From Mesorhizobium sp. (GTDB taxonomy: Bacteria; Pseudomonadota; Alphaproteobacteria; Rhizobiales; Rhizobiaceae), in contig NZ_JANJTZ010000033.1 in the NCBI RefSeq assembly GCF_024710845.1, positions 124,001-188,000 of the forward strand: 64,000 bases of DNA. The letters are read 5' to 3'. Below the pieces are notes generated by a model. The model ran no database searches. It had not been told where the DNA came from and was given only the letters and a program-made list of their open reading frames with translations. Position 1 is the first letter of the stretch. Each line of letters begins with the position of its first letter. The position numbers and the translations under genes are program-made. This document shows, one piece after another, positions 10,098 through 18,368 of the stretch.

Positions 10098-10658
10098 TCA
10101 GATCAGAACGTCGTGGTAGCCGAGGGCTTCCTCGAGCTCGGTTTCCTCGTAGCGGAAGTGCGACCGCACGAAACGCTCAAGCTCACCGAAGGTCTTTCTG
10201 AGGCGGTCATACGCCTCGCGTCCAGGTGACGACAGGATGGCGCTGGCGCCTTGGCCCAGGTCTTCGATCAAGGCGTGGATGACGAGGTGCTCCTCGGCAA
10301 GGCGGTCGACGACGCGGCGAAGCCCTTCGCTTCCCTCCCGCCGCAGATGCGGGAAGATTTCCGTGTCCTCGCTGGTGTGATGGAACGAGAGCATCTGGCA
10401 TTCGCGGCCGCACATCGCACCGAACCTGCGGTAGTTGCGCGCCATCTCGAGTTCCGGCACGGCCTCCACCAGGTCTGCCGCCCTGGCGTAGTCCGCCTCG
10501 ATGGCGTCTACCATCGCTCGAACCCCGTCGATCTCCTGCAGGTGCAGGCGATGGATCATGGCGAGCCTTTGACCCATGGCCCGGTGAAGACGCGTCGCGT
10601 CCTCGATCCTTGGCGCTTTCGGCCGAGTCGTTTCATCGAGCAGATTGATGGTCACCAT
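10098..10658 (-). CDS. Hemerythrin (HHE) domain protein
   Basis: A 186-residue four-helix protein with the histidine and glutamate ligands of a hemerythrin-like di-iron site: an N-terminal RLHRAM and IHRLHLQEI region, FHHTSEDTEIFPHL, EEHLVIHALIE, and SHFRYEETELEEAL. Such cytoplasmic HHE proteins bind O2 or NO, or act in iron-sulfur repair and iron sensing. A TTG start 7 codons upstream is possible, but the ATG at 10658 is preferred. It lies 46 nt downstream of an unrecognised gene on the same strand. Confidence 0.88.
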   Translation of the reverse strand: MVTINLLDETTRPKAPRIEDATRLHRAMGQRLAMIHRLHLQEIDGVRAMVDAIEADYARAADLVEAVPELEMARNYRRFGAMCGRECQMLSFHHTSEDTEIFPHLRREGSEGLRRVVDRLAEEHLVIHALIEDLGQGASAILSSPGREAYDRLRKTFGELERFVRSHFRYEETELEEALGYHDVLI

Positions 10659-10704
10659 CGGGATCGGAATGCCTTGCAATACCTGCGCGGGAGAGCTGCG
10701 GCGC

Positions 10705-11334
10705 TCAACTGCCCTTGCCGAGCAGATCGTCGGCCAGTGACTCCAGGTCCGCCACCTTGAGGAAATCCTCGTGCGCGCGCAGAAGGTTCATCCGCAGGTT
10801 GTTGCGGATGTAGTCGTAGTCGTGCTCGACGATATCCTTGTGGATCGGCAACGCGGCGTGGATCAGTTTGGCCATCGGCTCGGCCACCTTGCGCACCGGC
10901 CGCGGCGCGCTCGCCTGGGTCGCCTCGAGGCGCTCGCGCACGAGCTGGCGCGCCTCCTGCCAGAAATCGGCGGGCGCGCCGGCGGGTAGCGGGTGACGGG
11001 CGAACACCGACGCCGCGACCTCCTCGATCGCCGCCGGCAAGCGGCGCTGGCGTAGTCCCGCCGCCGGGCGTATGGCTCCCTCCAGCATCTCCGCAAGCAT
11101 CGCGGTAGCGGGCGGGAAGCTCTGCCAGCACGCGGCCGTCAGCTTCTCCTGGAATTCCCGCTCCGAAAACAGCTTCTGCCAATAGACGCCCGCCCGCACC
11201 CGGCAGAACTCCACCACGCATTTCTGCGCCAGGAATGCCGACCTCGCATCGAGAAAGTCGGCGAGTTCGGCCGCCGAAGCGATCGGCGGAGTCTTGCGGA
11301 AAACGGCGGAAACGAGGTTGTCGAGGAGGCCCAT
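10705..11334 (-). CDS. Conserved-looking protein of unknown function
   Basis: A 209-residue soluble, mostly helical protein starting MGLLDNLVSAVF. No domain was recognised. The C-terminal segment (about 160-200, KLIHAALPIHKD, HDYDYIRNNLRMNLLRAHEDF) is highly polar and patterned like a conserved functional site. The frame is open 34 codons further upstream. The internal ATG at 11334 is chosen because the upstream residues have shadow-like composition. It precedes the hemerythrin gene with a 46-nt gap, so they may be co-transcribed. Confidence 0.72.
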   Translation of the reverse strand: MGLLDNLVSAVFRKTPPIASAAELADFLDARSAFLAQKCVVEFCRVRAGVYWQKLFSEREFQEKLTAACWQSFPPATAMLAEMLEGAIRPAAGLRQRRLPAAIEEVAASVFARHPLPAGAPADFWQEARQLVRERLEATQASAPRPVRKVAEPMAKLIHAALPIHKDIVEHDYDYIRNNLRMNLLRAHEDFLKVADLESLADDLLGKGS

Positions 11335-11590
11335 GCGGCTCTTGTCCTTGTTGGTTGCCCAGCCTAACCGCCACCGGGCCGTCGCGCCAGCCACTCGCGC
11401 CTTGCCCAGGCGGACCGATTCTAAAGTTGTATGCACATCCGCCTCCTACAAGTGTTACCAAATTCCCAACGTCGGATGAGTCCGTATGGGATGGGATTCG
11501 TCACGGGGTGTGCGGGGCGCAGGTCTCGCAGGGTGGAGAATGAGACGGCGGCTTCTCTCAATGCCGCGACAAAGGAGGAGGGAATGCGAA

Positions 11591-11845
11591 ATGGCAACGC
11601 CTGATCGCGTCAGTTACTGGAACAAGACGAAGAACCTCATGATCATCATGATGGCTCTGTGGGTGTTCTTCGGATACGTCATCCACATGTTCGTGGGATC
11701 GCTCAACAACATCGTCATCCTCGGCTTCCCATTCGGCTACTACATGGCCGCGCAGGGCTCGCTGATTGCCTTCGTCATCATGCTGTTCGTCTTCGCCAGA
11801 CGCCAGAACGCGATCGACGAAGAGCATGGCGTGGCCGAAGATTGA
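11591..11845 (+). CDS. Sodium/solute symporter small subunit (DUF4212)
   Basis: An 84-residue inner-membrane protein with two transmembrane helices (about 13-33 and 40-63) and charged ends, starting MATPDRVSYWNKTKN. This is the DUF4212 small partner found immediately before VC_2705-type sodium/solute symporters. The strong AAGGAGGAGGG ribosome site at 11573-11583 decides the start at 11591. The large subunit begins 14 nt after its stop, so the two form a transporter pair. Confidence 0.92.
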   Translation: MATPDRVSYWNKTKNLMIIMMALWVFFGYVIHMFVGSLNNIVILGFPFGYYMAAQGSLIAFVIMLFVFARRQNAIDEEHGVAED

Positions 11846-11859
11846 TCGGGAGGAGGACC

Positions 11860-13839
11860 ATGGCCAACACAACCGCAAGCGGGGGCGATTTCACCTCCAA
11901 TCTCGGCCGCATCTACGGTATCTATACCGGCGGCTTCATCGCCTTCATCATCCTGATGGCGATCCTCAGCGCGATGGGCGTGCCCAACCGCATCATCGGC
12001 TACATGTTCGTGGGCTTCACGATCCTGATTTATGCCGTCATCGGCATTCTCTCCCGCACCATGCAGGTCGGCGAATACTACGTCGCCGGACGCCGGGTGC
12101 CTGCGATCTACAACGGCATGGCGACGGGCGCGGACTGGATGTCCGGTGCCTCCTTCGTCGGCATGGCGGGCACGCTCTACGCGCTCGGCTATGACGGCCT
12201 CGCCTTCGTGCTGGGCTGGACCGGCGGCTACGTGCTGGTCGCGGTGCTCGTCGCGCCGTTCCTGCGCAAGTTCGGCGCCTACACGGTTCCGGACTTCCTG
12301 TCGGCCCGTTACGGCGGCAATCTCGCCCGCTTCATCGGCGTGATCGTGCTGTTCTCCTGCTCGTTCACCTATGTCGTCGCGCAGATCTATGCGACCGGCA
12401 TCATCTCGGCCCGCTTCCTCGGCCTCGACTTCAACGTCGCGGTCTATGTGGGTCTTGCCGGCATTCTCGTCTGCTCGATGCTCGGCGGCATGCGCGCCGT
12501 CACCTGGACGCAGGTCGCCCAGTACATCGTGCTCATCATCGCCTACCTCATCCCCGCGATCTGGATGTCGACGGTGAAGACCGGCATCCCGATTCCGCAG
12601 TTGATGCAGGGCCAGGCCCTGGCGAACATCACCGCGCTCGAGACCGCGCAGGGCATCGCAGTCCACCATGTCACACCGTTTGTGCATGGCGGCTACAACG
12701 CACTGAACTACTTCCTGTTGATCCTCTGCCTTATGGTCGGAACGGCATCGCTGCCGCACGTCCTCATGCGCTACTTCACCACTCCGTCGGTGCGTGAGGC
12801 GCGTGTTTCGGTCGCCTGGTCGCTGCTGTTCATCTTCATCCTCTACTTCACGGCGCCGGCCTATGCGGCGTTCGCCAAGTGGACGATGCTGGACCTGGTG
12901 GCTTCCGGCCTGACGCCGGAGAACATCGGCGAAAAGGCATCGTGGATGTTCCGCTGGGCCGCGGCCGACAACGCGCTGGTCCAGATCTGCGGCAAGGCGG
13001 CGGTTGATGCCGCTGCGGTCGCCGCCGCCTGCGCCGAGAAGGGTGTCACCGCACTCGCGTTCGGAGACATCAGCCTGAACGCCGACATGATCGTGTTGGC
13101 GACCCCGGAAATGGCGGGCATGCCCTATGTCATCTCCGGTCTCGTCGCCGCCGGCGGTCTCGCAGCCGCGCTGTCCACCGCGGACGGCCTTCTGCTGGCC
13201 ATCGCCAACGCCCTCAGCCACGACATCTACTACAAGATGATCGACCAGAATGCGCCGACCTCGCGTCGTCTCATCGTGTCGCGCATTCTGCTCGTCGTCG
13301 TGGCGATCATGGCGGCCTACGTTGCCTCGACCAAGCCCGGCGACATCCTGGCGATGGTCTCCTGGGCGTTCTCACTTGCCGCTGCGGGTCTCTTCCCGGC
13401 GCTGGTGCTCGGTGTGTGGTGGAAGCGCACCAACTCGGCCGGTGCTATCGCCGGCATGATCGCGGGCTTCGGTCTCTGCTTGTATTACCTGCTCGGCACC
13501 CGTTATGGCGCCATCGGGTTCTACGAAATGTGGAGCGGGCTTTCGACCGCATCGCCGGAAGCGGTGGCCAAGTATGCTGAGCTGAAGGCGGCGGTTGCCT
13601 CCGCGGCTCCGGATGCCCAGGCCGCGGCCATGACTGCGCTCGACAAGCATGCGCAGACGATCGCCAACTGGTGGGGCGTGAAGAACCTCTCGGCAGCCGC
13701 CTTCGGTCTGCCGGTCGGCTTCGCGGTCATGATCGCCGTCAGCCTGTTCACGAAGGCGCCGTCGCAGGCGATGCAGGATTTCATCGAAGAAATCCGCGTG
13801 CCTCGCGGCAAGACCGTGATGGAAGAAAAGACCGCCTGA
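11860..13839 (+). CDS. Sodium/solute symporter, large subunit (VC_2705-type)
   Basis: A 659-residue SSS-family secondary transporter with about 13 membrane helices. Sodium-symport features include YYVAGRRVPA with GADWMSGASFVGMAG near residues 70-105, and the FTYVVAQIYATG helix. Large periplasmic or loop insertions occur at about 380-425 and 580-610. This subfamily is related to acetate and other short organic-acid carriers, but the substrate cannot be read from sequence. AGGAGG at 11851-11856 fixes the ATG at 11860. It follows the DUF4212 gene and ends at a perfect intrinsic terminator. Confidence 0.92.
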   Translation: MANTTASGGDFTSNLGRIYGIYTGGFIAFIILMAILSAMGVPNRIIGYMFVGFTILIYAVIGILSRTMQVGEYYVAGRRVPAIYNGMATGADWMSGASFVGMAGTLYALGYDGLAFVLGWTGGYVLVAVLVAPFLRKFGAYTVPDFLSARYGGNLARFIGVIVLFSCSFTYVVAQIYATGIISARFLGLDFNVAVYVGLAGILVCSMLGGMRAVTWTQVAQYIVLIIAYLIPAIWMSTVKTGIPIPQLMQGQALANITALETAQGIAVHHVTPFVHGGYNALNYFLLILCLMVGTASLPHVLMRYFTTPSVREARVSVAWSLLFIFILYFTAPAYAAFAKWTMLDLVASGLTPENIGEKASWMFRWAAADNALVQICGKAAVDAAAVAAACAEKGVTALAFGDISLNADMIVLATPEMAGMPYVISGLVAAGGLAAALSTADGLLLAIANALSHDIYYKMIDQNAPTSRRLIVSRILLVVVAIMAAYVASTKPGDILAMVSWAFSLAAAGLFPALVLGVWWKRTNSAGAIAGMIAGFGLCLYYLLGTRYGAIGFYEMWSGLSTASPEAVAKYAELKAAVASAAPDAQAAAMTALDKHAQTIANWWGVKNLSAAAFGLPVGFAVMIAVSLFTKAPSQAMQDFIEEIRVPRGKTVMEEKTA

Positions 13840-13862
13840 TCGGGCTGTCTTCAACAAACAAG

Positions 13863-13894
13863 GCGGGGTCCGGCGACGGACCCCGCTTTCTTTT
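13863..13894 (+). terminator. Intrinsic terminator of the symporter operon
   Basis: A perfect 10-bp stem GCGGGGTCCG (13863-13872) with CGGACCCCGC (13877-13886) has a GCGA loop and is followed by TTTCTTTT. It lies 23 nt after the symporter stop. Confidence 0.93.
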
Positions 13895-13939
13895 CACGAC
13901 CATCGCTGCGATACAGTGCGGCAATTCGGAAAGCGACGC

Positions 13940-14242
13940 ATGAACGAGTTCTGGGCCTACTGGTATATCCACATCCCCAATTTCGCGCTCGCGGCGGTGG
14001 CCTACACGCTCATCGGACGCTTTGTGCTCGGGCTGTTCGTGCCGGAGAACTGGGACAACTACATCTGGCGTTTCTTCCGGCTGATCACCGATCCCTTCGT
14101 ACGCGTCGTCCGGGCGATCACGCCGAGCGCGATCGCTGGGCCGGCAATCGTCGTGCTGACCTATCTCTGGGTGATGGCGATCCGATTCGTTTTCCTGGCG
14201 ACGATGATCAATCTCGGCCTCGCGCCAACCGTGGGAGCGTGA
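13940..14242 (+). CDS. Small membrane protein, YggT-like
   Basis: A 100-residue protein with two to three membrane helices (about 8-32 and 66-95), separated by a conserved-looking IWRFFRLITDPFVRVVRAITPSAI loop. That layout resembles YggT-family proteins, but the match is by eye only. The ATG at 13940 is preferred over an upstream in-frame ATG at 13916 because it gives the hydrophobic start MNEFWAYWYIHIPNF. A second membrane-protein gene follows with the stop and a possible GTG start overlapping, so the pair is coupled. Confidence 0.7.
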   Translation: MNEFWAYWYIHIPNFALAAVAYTLIGRFVLGLFVPENWDNYIWRFFRLITDPFVRVVRAITPSAIAGPAIVVLTYLWVMAIRFVFLATMINLGLAPTVGA

Positions 14243-14244
14243 CC

Positions 14245-14565
14245 ATGGACCGAAACGTACTCGTTCCCGTCATGGCGCTCTCGATCCTGAACGGCATCTT
14301 CTCGCCCTTCATGCTGATCGTCTACCTCGCCAACTGGTTCTGGTATCCGGGCACGTTTCTTCCCACGTCCCCCGAAATCATCGCGATGCTGAGCTCGATC
14401 ATTTTCGCGACGCTGACACTAATGGTGTCCGGGGTACCGGCGGCTCTCTACGAGCGCGCGAAGGGTCCCGAAGGCGGGACGATTGCCGGGTTGATCTGGA
14501 TCGCTACGGCAGCCGTCCTGACGCTCCCCGCCATTCCCAATGCTTTGAAAGCGCTGGGTTTCTAG
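14245..14565 (+). CDS. Small multi-span membrane protein of unknown function
   Basis: A 106-residue hydrophobic protein with three to four predicted membrane helices (about 5-28, 45-66, 78-104) and little polar sequence. It begins either at ATG 14245 or at GTG 14239, which overlaps the stop of the preceding gene by 4 nt. No family was recognised. The 3' end overlaps the convergent ATP12 gene by 4 nt. Its partner at 13940 suggests a two-component membrane unit of unknown role. Confidence 0.7.
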   Translation: MDRNVLVPVMALSILNGIFSPFMLIVYLANWFWYPGTFLPTSPEIIAMLSSIIFATLTLMVSGVPAALYERAKGPEGGTIAGLIWIATAAVLTLPAIPNALKALGF

Positions 14566-15350
14566 CCTAGAGCCGCGATCACCTTCGCCGCCGCCAGCAT
14601 GTCCGCCTTGCGGAAGGCCCGTCGGGCTACCGCTTCGGTATCCGTGCCCCACATCTCGATGTTCCAGTCCTCGTCGACATGCGCGGCGGTCCAGGCCGCA
14701 TCCACGTCGAGAGCCCCCGCCTCGACCGCCAGCGCCAGAAGCGCCGATCCGGTAAGCGTGGTCATCACATGCGTCGCGGCAAGCCGCAGAGGCTCGCCGC
14801 GCGTGGCGACATGGCGGCGCACCGCCTCGATCGACTCCGCCGGCTGCGCCACGTGCATGACGCCCTCGGCGAGGATGAAGCGCGATCCGATCTGCCGGTG
14901 GGCCCAGTCGAGCACGGGATCCCACGCCGCCGCCTGCCGCTCGACGAGCGGCTGCGGCGAGCCGGCACGATACAGAAGGAGGTCGGTGCCGGCATAGTTG
15001 ACGATATCCTCCGCCACCGGCTGCGGATCCCTGGCGACGCCGTCCACGGTCGAGTTGGCGATGCGCGTGACCGGCATTGTGACAGGATCGATATGGCTCT
15101 CTTGGGCCGCGAACTCGTCGGCGACGAGGCGTGCCGCCCCTTCGGTTGGCAGGATCAGCAGCGAGCGCCCGGGCGTGCGCACCGGCTTGCCGTCGAGCAG
15201 GATCGCATAGCCGCCGTCACGCTCGCCGACCGACACCTCGTTATAGAAGCGTTTCGGCAACGGCATCTTGGACTGGATCTGCGCCCGCCGGATCGGGTCA
15301 GGATCCGAGAGATAGAGGCCCGCTTCGAGGTCTTCGAGGATGTCGCGCAT
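14562..15350 (-). CDS. ATP12 family F1-ATPase assembly chaperone
   Basis: A 262-residue homologue of the mitochondrial Atp12 chaperone, which binds the F1 alpha subunit during ATP synthase assembly. Recognisable segments are KRFYNEVSV, LLDGKPVRTPGR, VADEFAAQESHIDPVTMPVTRIANSTVDG, ETLLY-type YAGTDLLLYRAG, and WNIEMWGTDTEA near the end. It is the last gene of a minus-strand run (crcB, rluC, small membrane protein, EamA, ATP12). In related rhizobia the crcB-rluC-atp12 order is also seen, usually with a HAD phosphatase between. Confidence 0.93.
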   Translation of the reverse strand: MRDILEDLEAGLYLSDPDPIRRAQIQSKMPLPKRFYNEVSVGERDGGYAILLDGKPVRTPGRSLLILPTEGAARLVADEFAAQESHIDPVTMPVTRIANSTVDGVARDPQPVAEDIVNYAGTDLLLYRAGSPQPLVERQAAAWDPVLDWAHRQIGSRFILAEGVMHVAQPAESIEAVRRHVATRGEPLRLAATHVMTTLTGSALLALAVEAGALDVDAAWTAAHVDEDWNIEMWGTDTEAVARRAFRKADMLAAAKVIAALG

Positions 15351-15362
15351 AGTCCAGTTCCG

Positions 15363-16277
15363 TCAGGTGCCCGCGGCCGCGGGCCGGGGCCTGTTCACGA
15401 TCATGATCCCGGCCGCGATCATGCCAAGCGCCAGCAGCAGCCGGAGGCTCAATGGCTCGTCGAGGACGAGTGCGCCCATCAGAACGCTGAATGCGGGCGT
15501 GAGAAAGGCGAAGCTGGAAAGGCCGGACGCGGGATAGTGCCGCACCAGCCAGAACCAGAGGAGATAGGTGAAGGCGGAGATAAACACCGCCTGGAACACG
15601 AGCGTGCTTGTCGCCAGCGCCGTTACCTCTCGAAAGGCCGGCCCGCTAATTGCCAGAAGCGGCACTGTAACCAGCGCCGAGACCGCGAGCTGGTAGAGCA
15701 GCACCTTCTCTGCCCCCGCCGTCGCCAGCCTACTGCCCTTGATGACTATAATGGTCGCCGCCCACAGGATGCCGGCGCCGAGGCACATCAGGTCACCGAT
15801 CCAGGCGTCCGGGCCGGGCAGGCTCAGTTCGTCCGAGAAGATGACCGCAACGCCGGCGAAGGCCAGGATCAGGCCCGCGACCTTACCTAGATCCATCCGC
15901 TCGCCGAGCACGAAATGCCCGCCCAGAAGCACCCAGAAGGGCATCGTGTTGATCATCAGCGCGCTGCGGGCGACGCTCGTGTAGTCGAGCCCCTTGAAGA
16001 TCAGCAGGAACTCGAAGCCGAACAGGGCTCCCGCCGCAATCCCCGCCCATAACGTTCCGTCGCGGGCAAACAGCGGAATGCCCCGAATGACGCACCACCC
16101 CCAAACGAGCGCTGCGGCGATGGCCGAACGGACGAGCGTCAGGAAGACCGGATCGAAACCGGTGTTCGCGATCTTAGCGGCGACGCCGTTCAGCCCCCAC
16201 GAGAAGGTGAGGAAGATCATCAGGCCGACGGCGAGCCCGTCCAGGGACTCGCTGCGATGGACACCTGCCGCCGTCAT
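15363..16277 (-). CDS. EamA/DMT family transporter
   Basis: A 304-residue inner-membrane protein with ten helices in two EamA repeats (about 14-140 and 155-300), typical of drug/metabolite exporters. Signatures include SWGLNGVAAKIAN at the start and FLTPAFSVLMGALVLDEPLSL in the second repeat. The ATG at 16277 overlaps the stop of the 69-residue membrane protein by 4 nt, indicating coupling. The substrate is unknown; DMT exporters handle amino acids, nucleotides or drugs. Confidence 0.92.
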   Translation of the reverse strand: MTAAGVHRSESLDGLAVGLMIFLTFSWGLNGVAAKIANTGFDPVFLTLVRSAIAAALVWGWCVIRGIPLFARDGTLWAGIAAGALFGFEFLLIFKGLDYTSVARSALMINTMPFWVLLGGHFVLGERMDLGKVAGLILAFAGVAVIFSDELSLPGPDAWIGDLMCLGAGILWAATIIVIKGSRLATAGAEKVLLYQLAVSALVTVPLLAISGPAFREVTALATSTLVFQAVFISAFTYLLWFWLVRHYPASGLSSFAFLTPAFSVLMGALVLDEPLSLRLLLALGMIAAGIMIVNRPRPAAAGT

Positions 16278-16483
16278 TTCGAGCCGTGGCGCCTCAGCTC
16301 TTCGATCAGGACTTTGACGGCCTCTGTATTTGCGCGAACGGCTTCGGTGTTCTCGCGACAAATGTTGGCCATGGAGCCCTGACGACGCGTGGCAATCAGC
16401 ATCCATATGAACCAGACCGCCATGATGATGATCAGCGGCGACCAACCGAGAAGAGCTGCAAGCAAGCCTGTTTCGCGTTCCAT
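16274..16483 (-). CDS. Small single-span membrane protein
   Basis: A 69-residue protein with one N-terminal membrane helix (about 6-30, LLAALLGWSPLIIIMAVWFIWML). A short heptad-like polar tail follows, in which NTEAVRANTEAVKVLIEEL contains a repeated NTEAV. The tail suggests a coiled coil. The gene sits 5 nt after the rluC stop and overlaps the EamA start by 4 nt, so the spacing strongly supports translation. No family was recognised. It could be an accessory of the EamA transporter. Confidence 0.68.
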   Translation of the reverse strand: MERETGLLAALLGWSPLIIIMAVWFIWMLIATRRQGSMANICRENTEAVRANTEAVKVLIEELRRHGSK

Positions 16484-16488
16484 GTCGC

Positions 16489-17466
16489 TCACTCCGCGCT
16501 CGCTTCGTCGAAGCCGAGCAGGTTCCAGGCCTGCACCATGTGTGGCGGCAGCGGCGCGGTGACGTCGATCAGACCCCGGTCGGGATGGGGAATTATGATG
16601 CGTCTTGCGTGCAGGTGCAGCCGGTTCTGCAAGCCGCCCGGAAAATCCCAGTTGGTATCCGCCTCGAAATATTTCGGATCGCCGATGATCGGGCAGCCGA
16701 TCGCGGCCGCGTGCACGCGCAGCTGGTGGGTGCGGCCGGTATAGGGCTCCATCTCGAGCCAGGTCAGCGTCTGCGCTGCCTGCTCGATGATGCGATAGTA
16801 TGACACTGCATGGTCGGCGCCCTTCTCGCCATGCTTGGCGACGCGCATGCGGTCGCCGTCGGGTGTCGCCTCCTTGACCAGCCAGGACGAGATCTTGTCC
16901 TCGCGCTTCGGCGGCACGCCTTTGACCAGCGCCCAGTAGGTCTTCTTCGTTTCCCGCGCGCGAAACGCTTCCGCCAGCTTCATCGCGGCGAGCCGCGTGC
17001 GCGCCACGACCAGCACGCCCGACGTGTCGCGGTCGAGCCGATGGACCAGGCGCGGCTTCTCGCCCTTCTTGTTGCGCCATGCCTCCAGCATGTCATCGAC
17101 ATGGCGCACGACGCCCGACCCGCCCTGCACGGCGAGGCCGGCCGGCTTGTTGAAGACGAACACCTTGTCGTCCTCGTAGAGCAGCATCTTGGCGAGAACA
17201 TCGCCGTCTTCCTGGCCGCGGATGGTCTTGGCGGTCAGCGGCGCGCCGTCCTTGCGGTCGATGTCGAGCGGCGGCACCCGCACCAGCTGGCCGGGCTCGA
17301 CGCGCGTATCGGCCTTGACGCGGCCGCCGTCGACGCGGATCTGGCCGGAGCGCAGCAGCTTCTGGAGATGTCCGAATCCGAGGCCCGGATAATGCGACTT
17401 GAACCAGCGATCGAGCCGCATGCCCGCTTCGCCGGCGTCCACCGCGATCTGTTCGACGCCTGCCAT
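16489..17466 (-). CDS. rluC: 23S rRNA pseudouridine synthase, RluC/D family
   Basis: A 325-residue enzyme with an N-terminal S4 RNA-binding domain (about 15-75, RLDRWFKSHYPGLGFGHLQKLLR) and a RluA-type catalytic domain. The catalytic Asp is in HRLDRDTSGV, and GRTHQLRVH follows. RluC modifies U955, U2504 and U2580 of 23S rRNA in E. coli numbering. Assignment to RluC over RluD rests on the rhizobial neighbourhood next to crcB. It is followed within 5 nt by the small membrane protein gene. Confidence 0.93.
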   Translation of the reverse strand: MAGVEQIAVDAGEAGMRLDRWFKSHYPGLGFGHLQKLLRSGQIRVDGGRVKADTRVEPGQLVRVPPLDIDRKDGAPLTAKTIRGQEDGDVLAKMLLYEDDKVFVFNKPAGLAVQGGSGVVRHVDDMLEAWRNKKGEKPRLVHRLDRDTSGVLVVARTRLAAMKLAEAFRARETKKTYWALVKGVPPKREDKISSWLVKEATPDGDRMRVAKHGEKGADHAVSYYRIIEQAAQTLTWLEMEPYTGRTHQLRVHAAAIGCPIIGDPKYFEADTNWDFPGGLQNRLHLHARRIIIPHPDRGLIDVTAPLPPHMVQAWNLLGFDEASAE

Positions 17467-17500
17467 TGATCAAAATTCCGTTAAGCCCGGCGCAATAGCA

Positions 17501-17878
17501 TCAGGCGAGGCTTCTTGCGAGCCACAATCCGGCAAAGATGGCCGCCAGCGTGCCCACGATGGTCGCGCCGACGTAAAGCGCTGCCAGTTGATGCGCACCG
17601 CGCTCCCACAGCACGGCCGCGTCGAGCGAGAAGGCGGAGAAGGTGGTGAAGCCGCCGAGGATGCCTGTGGCGAGGAACAGCCGCATCTCCTGGGTCGCGC
17701 CGAACTTCCGCGCGATCAGCTCGATCATCACGCCCATGGCGAAACACCCGGCCAGGTTCACGAAGATCGTGCCCCACGGAAAGGACGGGCCGAACCAGCG
17801 CAGCGACGCCATGTTGACCAAGTGCCGGAGCGACGAGCCAATCGCGCCGCCGGCGGCGACGAGGAGAAGGTGTTTCAT
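17501..17878 (-). CDS. crcB: Fluoride-specific channel CrcB (Fluc)
   Basis: A 125-residue four-helix Fluc channel that expels fluoride as a dual-topology dimer. Conserved features are the GGAIGSSLRHL start, GTIFVNLAGCFAMG with the pore Asn, and GGFTTFSAFSLD with the phenylalanine-box region. rluC follows after 34 nt. The region upstream is the HNH gene; no fluoride riboswitch was seen, so expression is probably constitutive within the operon. Confidence 0.95.
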   Translation of the reverse strand: MKHLLLVAAGGAIGSSLRHLVNMASLRWFGPSFPWGTIFVNLAGCFAMGVMIELIARKFGATQEMRLFLATGILGGFTTFSAFSLDAAVLWERGAHQLAALYVGATIVGTLAAIFAGLWLARSLA

Positions 17879-17909
17879 CGCCCAGTACTGTCGCCGGCCG
17901 CGTCGCGCG

Positions 17910-18308
17910 TCAACCGCTTCCCCCCGGCCACTCGCGACTGTGACGGTGCGCCAGATCGACCGATGCCATCGCCATGACGAGCCAGAGGTCGCGCAAGGAC
18001 CATTCGGTATCGCGCTTGCCGCGGTTTTGCGCGAAATAGGCTGAGGTCAAGAACTCTGCCGCGCTGCGTTTGCCTTTGGCATTGTTGCAAGCAGCACAAC
18101 TCGGGATCGTAACGCCGCCGCCATGGGACCTCGGAATCACGTGATCCCGGGTCGCGTGATGCTTCTTCCCGGTCCCGTCCTTCTCCCACTCCAGCCTCTT
18201 GCCGCAGTAAGCGCACCAGTGACGGCGCTCGTCCTGCCACCAGTCGCCTGTCTTTCGGCGGATCAGCTTTGCCGGCTCGGATTGCATCCGCTGCACCTCG
18301 CGTTTCAA
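17910..18308 (-). CDS. HNH endonuclease
   Basis: A 132-residue HNH nuclease. Two zinc-binding pairs are visible, CAYCGK and CAACNNAKG, framing RDHVIPRSHGGG, which supplies the catalytic HNH His and the following Asn-like segment. The remainder is basic and may bind DNA. Alternative starts are ATG 18308 and ATG 18287. Small orphan HNH proteins of this type are widespread in alphaproteobacteria with no assigned role. It sits between rarA (60 nt) and crcB (31 nt) on the same strand. Confidence 0.87.
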   Translation of the reverse strand: MKREVQRMQSEPAKLIRRKTGDWWQDERRHWCAYCGKRLEWEKDGTGKKHHATRDHVIPRSHGGGVTIPSCAACNNAKGKRSAAEFLTSAYFAQNRGKRDTEWSLRDLWLVMAMASVDLAHRHSREWPGGSG

Positions 18309-18368
18309 CGCAAGGTAGCCATGATATATTTCCGCAATTCTAACGTCTTCTATCAGATATGACGAAGT

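Noticed and set aside
11740-13221. 493-codon minus-strand ORF
   Set aside because: It is fully antisense to the sodium/solute symporter and its composition is that of a GC-rich shadow.
17879-17909. Fluoride riboswitch upstream of crcB
   Set aside because: The gap to the HNH gene is 31 nt and no aptamer-like sequence is present.
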